Assembly: GCA_902783815.1 (NCBI GenBank)
Contig: CACZSM010000125.1
Location: 1-12,181 of the forward strand
Length of the DNA: 12,181 nucleotides
Source: an uncultured Ruminococcus sp.
GTDB taxonomy: Bacteria > Bacillota > Clostridia > Oscillospirales > Acutalibacteraceae
Reading direction: 5' to 3'
The notes under the pieces were generated by a model. It was not told where the DNA came from. It did no database searches and worked only from the letters and a program-made list of their open reading frames with translations. Numbering within the stretch: the stretch's first letter is position 1; each line of letters opens with the position of its first letter. The position numbers and the translations under genes were made by a program. Below, piece by piece: positions 1 through 7,748 of the stretch.

Positions 1-581
1 CGTCCCCGTGGCGTAACGCCGAAAACAGAGACAATCATCGACCTGATCCGCAGGATGGATGAATGTGGCGTTGCAAAGCTTGGGATTACCGGCGGTGAGC
101 CGCTGCTGCATAACGGACTTCTACGGATCACACAGGAGATAAAGGATCGTGGAATGATTCTGGAGACAATTAACACAAATCTATATCATATGACTCCCGA
201 TTTTTCAGACGCTCTTCATGCACAGGGACATGATCCCGTGATCTACACCAGCTTTGACGGGGTCGGAACCCATGAATGGCTGAGAAGGGTCCCAGGCTCA
301 GAGGAGCGTACTATCGAGCAGATACATCTGATGAAGAAAAAAGGCTTCCGTATCAATGTGCATACCTGCGTATGGAAGGACAGCATGAAGACAGTGAAGG
401 CTACGGCGCTTAAAATGCAGGAGCTAAATGTAGATTCATTCAGGATCACTTCCGTTGAACCTGCTCTCCGCTGGGTGGCAGGCTCCGCAGATCAGTCGAT
501 CAGCGGATGTGTATCTTCTTCAAGAAAGGCTATTATGACCGATTCCGTGCGATAGCGAAAAAATACGGCATAGAAACTTAA
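1..581 (+). pseudogene. Radical SAM protein remnant, 5' outside window, frameshifted and 3'-truncated
   Basis: The reading frame is already open at base 1, so the start and the expected CxxxCxxC iron-sulfur motif lie upstream. The visible part carries the radical SAM GGEP motif (ITGGEPLL, about 82-117), which contacts S-adenosylmethionine, followed by alternating strands and helices typical of the partial TIM barrel. The opening frame stops at 553-555 after an atypical tail. From about 507 the third frame instead reads IFFKKGYYDRFRAIAKKYG and stops at 579-581. That fits the expected continuation, so about one base was lost near 505-525. No C-terminal SPASM cysteines follow, so the 3' end is probably missing too. 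In 1-504 I count 9 ATC, 3 ATT and 2 ATA isoleucine codons, and 8 of 12 arginine codons are CGN, unlike the ATA- and AGR-rich genes downstream, which suggests separate ancestry. It may once have been a peptide- or protein-modifying radical SAM enzyme; the substrate is unknown. A sequencing error at the frameshift cannot be excluded. Confidence 0.75.
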
Positions 582-613
582 GTTAATTCGGTATTATTCA
601 AAATTAAAAAAAT

Positions 614-774
614 GGCAACCTTATCCACCATTTAGCCTTAAATCAAGTTTTTGTTAGTAGGCTCGAAAGGTTTTCTGCATCGCTTCCTCCCTTGTTTCCA
701 TTTCTGCAAACAGTTGGCGGTAACTACCCGTGACGGGACTTTCACCCGTTAGATCAGTGTAATGCCCGACACAC
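614..774 (-). mobile_element. Group IIC intron relic: 5' end and part of domain I
   Basis: Read on the minus strand from 774, the sequence starts GTGTGTCGGGCAT, the usual start of class C group II introns (GTGTGCCCGGCAT in the Oceanobacillus iheyensis and Bacillus halodurans introns, as I recall them). It continues with GGGTGAAAGTCCC, then GGAGGAAGCG, an AAAACCTTTCG stretch, AACTTGATTTAAGGCTA and GGTGGATAAGGTTGCC. These correspond in order and rough spacing to domain I of the O. iheyensis intron. The match fades at about 614. No domain V hairpin and no reverse transcriptase/maturase gene is present, so the element is dead. It starts just past a terminator hairpin, the preferred class C insertion site. 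Because the 5' end is kept and the 3' part is lost, a later deletion explains the truncation better than incomplete reverse transcription, which would lose the 5' end. Confidence 0.8.
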
Positions 775-776
775 AT

Positions 777-819
777 AAAAGCTCCCATGGTTTTTGCCAC
801 GGGAGCTTTTTAATTTTTT
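777..819. terminator. Bidirectional intrinsic terminator
   Basis: The arm AAAAGCTCCCATGG (777-790) pairs with CCACGGGAGCTTTT (797-810) around a 6-nt loop. On the plus strand a T-rich tail follows (TTTTTAATTTTTTT, from about 807), giving a good rho-independent terminator for the gene that ended to the left. On the minus strand the one imperfect pair becomes a G-U wobble and the stem is followed by TTTTAT, immediately before the first base of the group II intron relic. The hairpin also insulates the recJ operon from upstream transcription. Confidence 0.85.
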
Positions 820-889
820 TGTTTTCCCGAAATATGCAGTAACTCAGGCTGCGCCGGAGTAAAAAAATATAAAAAATGTGAATGGGATA

Positions 890-918
890 TTGAATAAATG
901 GGGGAAAAATGCTATTAT
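890..918 (+). promoter_or_regulatory. Sigma-A-type promoter for the recJ operon
   Basis: TTGAAT (890-895) and TATTAT (913-918) are separated by exactly 17 bases, in an A/T-rich setting just after the terminator. Transcription would start near 925, leaving a leader of only about 20 nt. The ribosome binding site AAGGTGAT (933-940) lies in it, ahead of the ATG at 946. No operator repeats are obvious. Confidence 0.7.
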
Positions 919-945
919 TATATATTATGGAGAAGGTGATGTAGA

Positions 946-2985
946 ATGAGAAGGTGGGTATTGGCTGATCTGGATAAAGATACCGTAAAGAGGCTGTCGG
1001 CGGATTATGGACTGCCAACATTTACTGCAATGCTTCTGACGATCAGGAATATTACAAAAAGGGAAGATATAGAAAAATTTTTTGCTTATGACATAGAGCT
1101 TGACGATCCAATGATGATAAAGGATATGGATAAGGCAGTCAAAAGGATCACAAAAGCTGTTCTAAAATATGAAAGTATATGTGTATATGGAGATTATGAC
1201 TGTGATGGAGTAACATCCACAGCTATTTTGTATTCATATCTGCAATCTGTTTTTGCAAATGTAATGTATTATATTCCCGACAGGAATACGGAAGGGTATG
1301 GTATGAACCGTGAGGCAGTGGAGAAGCTGCACGAGAAAAATGTAAACCTTATAATAACTGTTGATAACGGCATATCCGCAATTGATGAAATAAATTATGC
1401 AAACTCATTGGGAATTGATGTTGTCGTAACAGACCATCATAAACCGCTTGATATACTTCCGGGTGCAGTAGCAGTTGTTAATCCTCACCGTAATGATGAG
1501 GTTTATGACTTTATAGATTATTCTGGTGCCGGACTTGCGCTAAAACTGATAACAGCTCTTGAAGGAAACGATTTTTCAATAATGGAGAATTATTCAGACC
1601 TTGCAGCTATAGGCACAGTTGCCGATATAGTTCCTCTATGCGGAGAAAACCGTGATATTGTAAAGGCAGGAATACAGAATATAAGGAATACAGAAAGAGC
1701 CGGACTTGCAGCATTGATGAATATTGCCGGAGTTGATGATGTGAATTCAGGAGCGATAGGATTCCGTATTGCACCAAGAATAAATGCTGCCGGCAGGCTT
1801 GGCACTCCATATGATGCGCTTGACCTTTTTCTGACAGAGGATGAAAATACAGCGCAAAGGACATCAAATCTTCTTAATGCAATGAACGCTGAAAGACAGG
1901 AAATAGAATCAGAGATCACAGATTCTATTGTGGAGATGATGAAAAAAGACCCTTCTCTGACCTATAACAGAATACTGGTACTTTCCTCAAAGGGCTGGAA
2001 TCCTGGAGTTATAGGGATAGTATCATCAAGAATAACTGAAAAATACGGAAAGCCGTCAATAATAATATCTGAGGATGGTGAAGTCTGTAAAGCATCGGGA
2101 AGAAGTGTATCAGGTTTTTCACTTGTTGATGCAGTATTTGCCTGTTCAGGGATGCTTGAAAAATATGGTGGGCATCCGATGGCAGTTGGTTTCAGTATAA
2201 AAATGGAGAATATAGAAGCATTTAAAAGGGCGATAAATGATTATGCAAACCGCCAGTGTGAGTATATGCCGTTAGCTTCGATAAGACTGGACTGTAATCT
2301 GAATCCGGAGCTGATAGTGATAGATATGGTACATCAGCTTGAGGAATTTGAACCATTCGGATGCGGTAATCCTAAGCCGGTATTCGGACTAAAGTCAATG
2401 AGGCTTGAACGCATTACTGCTTTAGGAGGAGGAAAACATCTTAAGCTGTCAGTAACAAGGAATAATTCAAGGCTTTCGCTGATGAGATTTTCAATGACGA
2501 CTGAGGAATTTCCCTACCGTGAGGGAGACAAGCTTGATATTGCAGTAAATCTGGAATTAAATGTATATCAGGGAACGGAAAGTATAACATTCAATGTCAA
2601 GGATATAAGGATATCTGATTTTGATACGGACAAGGCAATGATGGAACTACAGGATTATGACCTTTATAAAAGCGGCGTAGTAAGACGCAGTATAAGGGAT
2701 AAATATCCTACAAGAGAGGAATTTGCTGCTGTATATCGTTTTATACGGGCTGATAAAGCAAAAATTTATACAATTGACAGCTTGTGCTGGAGACTGAGAG
2801 ATTCGGGAGTCTTTGTATTCAAGCTGCTCATGATACTTGATATAATGAAGGAACTTGGTCTTGTGGAATATACAAGGGATGCAGACAGAATATGGATCAG
2901 AATATGTGAAGTTGAGAGTCGTGTTGACCTGAGGGGATCAAGAATGTATAGAAAATTAGAGGAGGATATAAAACATGCCGGATAA
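946..2985 (+). CDS. recJ: Single-stranded-DNA-specific 5'-3' exonuclease RecJ
   Basis: RecJ degrades single-stranded DNA 5' to 3' in recombinational, mismatch and base-excision repair and at stalled forks; it is cytoplasmic and needs Mn/Mg. The 679-residue product has the full DHH phosphoesterase set: DYDCDG at 83-88, VDNGIS, DHH at 163-165, GTVADIVPL and RINAAGRLG. The DHHA1 domain follows with GGHPMAVGF (GGH at 408-410), then an OB-fold region (about 440-560, including FEPFGCGNP and LGGGKHLKL). A Firmicutes-type C-terminal extension (about 570-679) is rich in charged helices and looks winged-helix-like. The metal-binding residues seem intact. The ATG is preceded by a good ribosome binding site (929-940). 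It is the first gene of the operon and overlaps relA by 11 nt. Confidence 0.95.
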   Translation: MRRWVLADLDKDTVKRLSADYGLPTFTAMLLTIRNITKREDIEKFFAYDIELDDPMMIKDMDKAVKRITKAVLKYESICVYGDYDCDGVTSTAILYSYLQSVFANVMYYIPDRNTEGYGMNREAVEKLHEKNVNLIITVDNGISAIDEINYANSLGIDVVVTDHHKPLDILPGAVAVVNPHRNDEVYDFIDYSGAGLALKLITALEGNDFSIMENYSDLAAIGTVADIVPLCGENRDIVKAGIQNIRNTERAGLAALMNIAGVDDVNSGAIGFRIAPRINAAGRLGTPYDALDLFLTEDENTAQRTSNLLNAMNAERQEIESEITDSIVEMMKKDPSLTYNRILVLSSKGWNPGVIGIVSSRITEKYGKPSIIISEDGEVCKASGRSVSGFSLVDAVFACSGMLEKYGGHPMAVGFSIKMENIEAFKRAINDYANRQCEYMPLASIRLDCNLNPELIVIDMVHQLEEFEPFGCGNPKPVFGLKSMRLERITALGGGKHLKLSVTRNNSRLSLMRFSMTTEEFPYREGDKLDIAVNLELNVYQGTESITFNVKDIRISDFDTDKAMMELQDYDLYKSGVVRRSIRDKYPTREEFAAVYRFIRADKAKIYTIDSLCWRLRDSGVFVFKLLMILDIMKELGLVEYTRDADRIWIRICEVESRVDLRGSRMYRKLEEDIKHAG

Positions 2986-5155
2986 GCCAAAATATTATCA
3001 GGACTATAATGAACTTGTCGAGCTTATGAAAAAGAGCGACCAGAGCTATGATTTTGAGTTAGTTGACAGAGCATATCGCCTTGCAGAGAAAATGCACGGC
3101 GATCAGCGCCGCGCTTCCGGCATACCTTATATACTCCATCCGACAACGGTTGCGTGTATTCTGGCGGAGCTTGGCATGGACTCAGAAACAATAGCGGCTG
3201 CATTGCTTCATGATGTAGTCGAAGATACTCCCATAACATTGCAAGAGGTTACTAAGCAGTTCGGCTCAGAAATAGCCAATCTTATAGATGGTGTAACAAA
3301 ACTCGGAAAGATACCGTATTCATCAAGAGAGGAACAGCAGGCAGAAAATATCCGTAAGATGCTTATAGCAATGTCAAATGATATCAGGGTAATAATTATA
3401 AAGCTCGCGGACAGACTCCATAATATGAGAACTATAGAGTGTATGAAGGAACAGCACCGCAGAGATAAGGCTCTTGAGGTAATGGAGGTATATGCTCCGA
3501 TCGCTCACAGACTTGGTATCAGGGCAATAAAAGAGGAACTGGAGGATCTTTCAATACGCTATCTTGACCCTGTAGGCTATGCTGAAATTGAAAGACAGCT
3601 CGAAAATAAGAGTAAGGACAGACTTCATTTTGTTTCAGATATAAAGCAGCAGCTTTATGATCGACTTAAGGATGAGGTGGAGAATGTATATATCGAGGGA
3701 AGAGTAAAAAGTATTCACGGAATATATAAAAAGACCTACATGAAGGGCAGAACGATGGATCAGATCTATGATATATTTGCGGTACGAGTAATAGTTGAAA
3801 CTGTTGCTGACTGCTATAATGTACTTGGTCTTGTGCATGATCTTTTCAAGCCGCTTCCAAACAGATTCAAAGACTATATTTCTACTCCGAAGCCTAATAT
3901 GTATCAATCCCTGCATACTACTGTTATCGGCAAGGAGGGCATCCCGTTTGAGATACAGATAAGAACATGGGAAATGCACTATACCGCTGAATACGGTATC
4001 GCAGCTCACTGGAAGTATAAGGAGGGCGTTACAAAGAAGGACTCACTGGATGAGAGACTGACATGGATCAGAAAAATGCTTGAAAACCAGAACGATAACG
4101 ACTCTACGGATATTGTACGCACGATCAAAATGGATCTTGTACCTGAGGAAGTATTTGTGTTTACTCCGAAGGGAGATGTAATAAACCTGCCTACAGGAGC
4201 TACTGTTATTGATGTGGCTTATGCAATACACAGCGAGGTAGGAAATCGTATGACAGGCGCGAAGGTCGATAAGCGCATTGTGCCTATAGATTATAAGGTA
4301 AGAACTGGTGAGATTGTTGAGATAATAACAGCAAAGGAAGGCGGATGTCCTAAGCGTGACTGGCTGAATATTGTAAGAACAAGTGAAGCAAGGAGTAAGA
4401 TAAGACTCTGGTTCAAACGAGAAAAGCGTGATGAAAATATACAGGAGGGTAAATCACAGCTTGAAGCCGAATTCAAGAGACTGAATATTCATGTACCAGA
4501 GAAGGAGTGGCCGGATTTCCTGTCTGAGATAATACAAAAGCAGAACTGTAATACTATGGATGATTTCTACGCATCTATCGGTTACGGAGGAATACAGCTG
4601 TGGAGACTTCTTCCGAGAATAAAAGAGGAATACTTCAAAAAGTACAGCGATCTTGATGCTCCGCCAGTGGTTATTACTGAGCCTGTACAGAAAAGGAAGG
4701 TCAGCAGCGGAGTACATATTGAAGGTATTGATGATGTACTTGTAAAATACTCAAGATGCTGTAATCCTCTGCCTGGAGATGATATAATTGGATTCATTAC
4801 AAGGGGATATGGAGTTTCAATACACAAAAAAAGCTGCTCAAATGTACCGAAGGATATTTCAAAGGCTGCAGAACCGGAGAGATGGGTAAGAGCACAATGG
4901 GCAGAGCATATAGTGAATGAAACATTCCAGGCAACATTGCAGATAATGGCTACTGACAGGACTGGATTGCTTGCAGATATAACTAATCAGATATCAGCTA
5001 TGCACCTTTTCATACATTCACTTAATTCAAGAGAAATGAAAAATGGTGCTGCAATGATAGAGGTAAGCGTTACAGTAAACGGTATAAATCACCTGAGAAC
5101 GGTAATAAGCCGACTCAGCGGAATAAGCGGAATAATATCCATAAGCAGGAACTGA
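2975..5155 (+). CDS. relA: Bifunctional (p)ppGpp synthetase/hydrolase (Rel, RelA/SpoT family)
   Basis: This long RSH enzyme makes (p)ppGpp from ATP and GDP/GTP on starved ribosomes and hydrolyses it when nutrients return, controlling the stringent response. The 726 residues show all expected domains: an HD hydrolase with HP and LLHDVVEDT (H79-D80) and KLADRLHNMRT; a synthetase with GRVKSIHGIYKK, the RFKD loop (297-300) and EIQIRTWEMHYTAEYGIAAHWKYKEG; TGS (about 392-452); a zinc-finger region with YSRCCNPLPGD (C595, C596) and HKKSC (H617, C621); and ACT (about 655-726). The RFKD form of the loop marks bifunctional Rel rather than synthetase-only RelA (ExDD). The intact HD motif agrees. The start overlaps the recJ end, with GAGGAGG (2959-2965) 9 nt upstream, so translation is probably coupled. 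The apt gene common at this spot in Firmicutes is absent. Confidence 0.97.
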   Translation: MPDKPKYYQDYNELVELMKKSDQSYDFELVDRAYRLAEKMHGDQRRASGIPYILHPTTVACILAELGMDSETIAAALLHDVVEDTPITLQEVTKQFGSEIANLIDGVTKLGKIPYSSREEQQAENIRKMLIAMSNDIRVIIIKLADRLHNMRTIECMKEQHRRDKALEVMEVYAPIAHRLGIRAIKEELEDLSIRYLDPVGYAEIERQLENKSKDRLHFVSDIKQQLYDRLKDEVENVYIEGRVKSIHGIYKKTYMKGRTMDQIYDIFAVRVIVETVADCYNVLGLVHDLFKPLPNRFKDYISTPKPNMYQSLHTTVIGKEGIPFEIQIRTWEMHYTAEYGIAAHWKYKEGVTKKDSLDERLTWIRKMLENQNDNDSTDIVRTIKMDLVPEEVFVFTPKGDVINLPTGATVIDVAYAIHSEVGNRMTGAKVDKRIVPIDYKVRTGEIVEIITAKEGGCPKRDWLNIVRTSEARSKIRLWFKREKRDENIQEGKSQLEAEFKRLNIHVPEKEWPDFLSEIIQKQNCNTMDDFYASIGYGGIQLWRLLPRIKEEYFKKYSDLDAPPVVITEPVQKRKVSSGVHIEGIDDVLVKYSRCCNPLPGDDIIGFITRGYGVSIHKKSCSNVPKDISKAAEPERWVRAQWAEHIVNETFQATLQIMATDRTGLLADITNQISAMHLFIHSLNSREMKNGAAMIEVSVTVNGINHLRTVISRLSGISGIISISRN

Positions 5156-5173
5156 TGTAAAGGAAGAACGGAT

Positions 5174-5626
5174 ATGAAAGCAGTAATACAGAGAGTATCA
5201 CAGTGCATTGTAGCTGTAGATGGAGAGAATGTTGGAAGTATAGACGCAGGATTGCTGGTACTGCTTGGAGTAACGGTTGACGATGAAAAAAGAGATGCTG
5301 AAAAGCTGAGTGCAAAAATAGCAGGTCTGCGGATATTTACAGATGAAAATGATAAAATGAATCTTTCAGTTATGGATATCGGCGGAGGTATTCTCGTAGT
5401 GTCGAATTTTACGCTGTGTGCGAACAGCAGAAAGGGTCGCAGACCCAGCTTCGATAAGGCTGCCCGTCCGGAAAAAGCGGAACCGCTTTATGAGTATTTC
5501 TGCGAGTGTCTCAGAAAAGAGGGAATAAAAAGGATCGAAAAAGGGATATTTGGTGCCGATATGAAGGTAAGTCTGTTAAATGACGGTCCTGTGACCCTGA
5601 TAATTGATTCAACAGAACTTGCATGA
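5174..5626 (+). CDS. dtd: D-aminoacyl-tRNA deacylase
   Basis: Dtd removes D-amino acids (and glycine from tRNA-Ala) wrongly attached to tRNA, as a homodimeric proofreading enzyme. The length of 150 residues is normal. It begins MKAVIQRV as usual, has SNFTL (S77-L81) where the family normally has SQFTL, then KGRRPSF, and ends with the cross-subunit Gly-cisPro motif NDGPVT (G138-P139) that rejects L-amino acids. The Q-to-N change at residue 78 lies in the active-site motif and is conservative. The start lies 18 nt after the relA stop, with an AAGGAAG ribosome binding site (5160-5166). The relA-dtd order is widely conserved in Firmicutes and links translation quality control to the stringent response. 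Confidence 0.95.
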   Translation: MKAVIQRVSQCIVAVDGENVGSIDAGLLVLLGVTVDDEKRDAEKLSAKIAGLRIFTDENDKMNLSVMDIGGGILVVSNFTLCANSRKGRRPSFDKAARPEKAEPLYEYFCECLRKEGIKRIEKGIFGADMKVSLLNDGPVTLIIDSTELA

Positions 5627-5638
5627 GGAGATGAAAGT

Positions 5639-6289
5639 ATGCTGAATGTAGAATGTTTTGTTTCAGGAGATATTTGTGAAAACTGTTTTTTTGTAACAGA
5701 TGACGAAAATGAGGTATCATTTGTTGTCGATCCGGGAGATTTTTCTGTAAGACTGAGGCAGAAAATAATTGAATTCGGTACTGAGAAGCTGAAATATATA
5801 TTGCTTACACACGGTCATTTTGATCACATTTATTATGCAGCTGATATAAAGAAAATGTGTCCCGGCGCAAAGATAGTAATAGGTGAAAAGGATGCTCCTT
5901 TTACAAATGATGATATGCTAAATTCATCTGCATTTTTCGGATTTGAGATAAAGCATTTTGATGCGGATATAACTGTAGCTGATGGGGACAGTCTTGACTT
6001 TGGCAACAGAAAAATACAGGTGATAGCCTCTCCCGGACATACAGTTGGAGGAGTCTGTTATCGTATAAATGACATTCTGTTTACGGGTGATACGATCATG
6101 AGAGAAACATTCGGCAGAGTGGATCTTCCGACAGGAGATGCAAAGCAAATGTTTAATACGCTTCATATGCTGCTTGCTATTCCTGAGAATCTTACAATTT
6201 ACTGTGGTCATGGGGAAAAAAGCAGTCTTGATTTTGAAAGAAAGTATAACCCGGTAAAGAGGTACAAAAGATATGATGATTTATATTGA
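5639..6289 (+). CDS. MBL-fold metal-dependent hydrolase, glyoxalase II-like
   Basis: This 216-residue metallo-beta-lactamase-fold protein resembles the short glyoxalase II-like hydrolases (YqgX/YcbL type) that sit between dtd and hemZ in many Clostridia. The dinuclear metal site looks complete: THGHFDH (H58, H60, D62, H63), SPGHT (H134), FTGDT (D151) and YCGHG (H191). FGRVDLPTGD is typical of the subgroup. It lacks the C-terminal substrate-binding domain of classical glyoxalase II, so hydroxyacylglutathione is an unlikely substrate and a small thioester or related molecule is possible. The real substrate is unknown. The ATG follows GAGGAG (5625-5630), 12 nt after dtd. The 3' end overlaps hemZ by 17 nt. 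Confidence 0.9.
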   Translation: MLNVECFVSGDICENCFFVTDDENEVSFVVDPGDFSVRLRQKIIEFGTEKLKYILLTHGHFDHIYYAADIKKMCPGAKIVIGEKDAPFTNDDMLNSSAFFGFEIKHFDADITVADGDSLDFGNRKIQVIASPGHTVGGVCYRINDILFTGDTIMRETFGRVDLPTGDAKQMFNTLHMLLAIPENLTIYCGHGEKSSLDFERKYNPVKRYKRYDDLY

Positions 6290-7748
6290 CGGTCATTCAT
6301 TTTATTATGAAATGGAAAACCTTGTCAGATTATTTTACCCGAATGAAAAAATCTCAGTAGTTCAGTATAACGGGGAAGAAATGCAGAAGCCTTTTATTCT
6401 TACTGAGATGAAAACAGCAGGAGATTATGCGGATATAAGCGTAGGAATATGCTTTGATGACTTCGATAAAATCGAAAAAGAGAGAGTATCACTTAATGAA
6501 GTTGATTTTGAAAAAACAGCTGAGAGAACAATGGCTGTATGCCTTTACAGACTGCTGTGCGTATATACCGGGAAAACACAGCCATGGGGAATACTAACAG
6601 GAGTAAGACCTATAAAACTTTTCAGAAGGTTGTCTGAACAATATGATGAGCAGTACGCTTGTAATTATTTTACAGATAAGCTGCTTGTATCCGAGGAGAA
6701 AACAAGGCTCAGTGCAGTAACTGAAAAGTATGAAAGGAAAATACTGTCTTTGAGCAGGAATGATTCGTTCAGTCTTTATATTTCGATTCCATTCTGTCCC
6801 ACAAGATGTTCATACTGTTCTTTTGTTTCACAAACAGTGGAAAAGGCAGGAAAACTGGTTCAGCCTTATTTTGAAATGCTTTGCAGGGAGATAAAAGCTA
6901 CCGCAGATATTGTAAAGGATTTGGCTTTACATCTCGAAAGTGTTTATATTGGCGGCGGAACTCCGACAACCCTTAATGCTTTACAGCTTTCAGAACTGAT
7001 AAATTGTGTAAAGAATAATTTTGATCTTGCCGGATGCCGTGAGTTTACTGTTGAAGCAGGCAGACCTGATACAATTGATAAGGAAAAACTTGCTGCAATA
7101 CTGAACGGAGGTATAGATCGTATAAGCATAAATCCTCAGACCCTTAATGACAGTGTGCTGAATACTATCGGAAGGAAGCATAACTCTGCTCAAACTATAG
7201 AAGCATTTGAGCTTGCAAGAAAAATGGGATTCGGTCATATAAATATGGATCTTATTGCCGGATTGCCGACAGAAAGCACTGAGAGTTTTATCTCAACACT
7301 TGACAGAATATGTGATCTGTCTCCGGAGAGCATAACAGTACATACTCTTGCGCTGAAAAGGTCATCAAAACTTACAATGCAGGGGGAAGGCGTAAGGACA
7401 GATAATAAGGGCAGCGCTGCTGCTATGCTTGAATATAGTGAAAAGAAACTTACAGAATGCGGATATCATCCGTACTATCTGTACCGTCAGACAAGGATGG
7501 AGGGAAATCTTGAAAATGTCGGATGGGCAAAGGATGGCTTTGACGGCGTGTATAATGTATTTGTTATGGATGAAACGCATACAATAATAGGCTGCGGCGC
7601 AGGTGCAGTAACAAAACTTAAGGTTCCGGGTGGAGAAAGCCTTACAAGAATATTTAACTACAAATATCCGTATGAATATATAAGCGGTTTTGAAGAAATA
7701 CTCAGAAGAAAGGAGAAGATCAGAGATTTCTATGCTGAATTATCTTAA
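6273..7748 (+). CDS. hemZ: HemZ-type coproporphyrinogen dehydrogenase-like radical SAM protein
   Basis: The 491-residue protein is a HemN/HemW-family radical SAM protein of the HemZ type. An N-terminal domain of about 165 residues, specific to this type, contains PWGILTGVRPIKL. The core follows with YISIPFCPTRCSYCSF, whose C175, C179 and C182 bind the 4Fe-4S cluster, then YIGGGTPTTL and VEAGRPDTI. HemZ was named in Bacillus for a possible role in anaerobic coproporphyrinogen III oxidation, but the wider family includes heme chaperones (HemW) and its role in heme-poor Clostridia is unsettled. No other heme genes are in this window. It starts inside the MBL gene; AAAGAGGT (6256-6263) favours the first of two adjacent ATGs. 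Its end overlaps the kinase gene by 17 nt. Confidence 0.9.
   Translation: MMIYIDGHSFYYEMENLVRLFYPNEKISVVQYNGEEMQKPFILTEMKTAGDYADISVGICFDDFDKIEKERVSLNEVDFEKTAERTMAVCLYRLLCVYTGKTQPWGILTGVRPIKLFRRLSEQYDEQYACNYFTDKLLVSEEKTRLSAVTEKYERKILSLSRNDSFSLYISIPFCPTRCSYCSFVSQTVEKAGKLVQPYFEMLCREIKATADIVKDLALHLESVYIGGGTPTTLNALQLSELINCVKNNFDLAGCREFTVEAGRPDTIDKEKLAAILNGGIDRISINPQTLNDSVLNTIGRKHNSAQTIEAFELARKMGFGHINMDLIAGLPTESTESFISTLDRICDLSPESITVHTLALKRSSKLTMQGEGVRTDNKGSAAAMLEYSEKKLTECGYHPYYLYRQTRMEGNLENVGWAKDGFDGVYNVFVMDETHTIIGCGAGAVTKLKVPGGESLTRIFNYKYPYEYISGFEEILRRKEKIRDFYAELS

Larger units (their letters stand above)
582..945. other. Intergenic patch between radical SAM remnant and recJ
   Basis: This 364-base stretch has no credible protein gene. 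From left to right it holds an A/T-rich junction (582-613), the 5' fragment of a group IIC intron on the minus strand (614-774), a bidirectional terminator hairpin (777-810), a spacer with a small imperfect hairpin (843-859, CTCAGGC/GCCGGAG) that lacks a T-run, an A-rich stretch (861-876) and the recJ promoter (890-918). Confidence 0.8.

Noticed and set aside
614..774. Considered a riboswitch or structured ncRNA
   Set aside because: Order and spacing of blocks match group IIC intron domain I, and the position behind a terminator hairpin fits intron insertion, so no other RNA class is needed.
843..859. Imperfect hairpin CTCAGGC/GCCGGAG before the recJ promoter
   Set aside because: It has one mismatch and no T-run on either strand, so it is neither a terminator nor a recognisable operator.
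749..1021. Minus-strand open frame of 90 codons across the terminator and recJ promoter
   Set aside because: It runs through the terminator hairpin, the promoter and the recJ start, has no ribosome binding site, and its product is low-complexity and hydrophobic.
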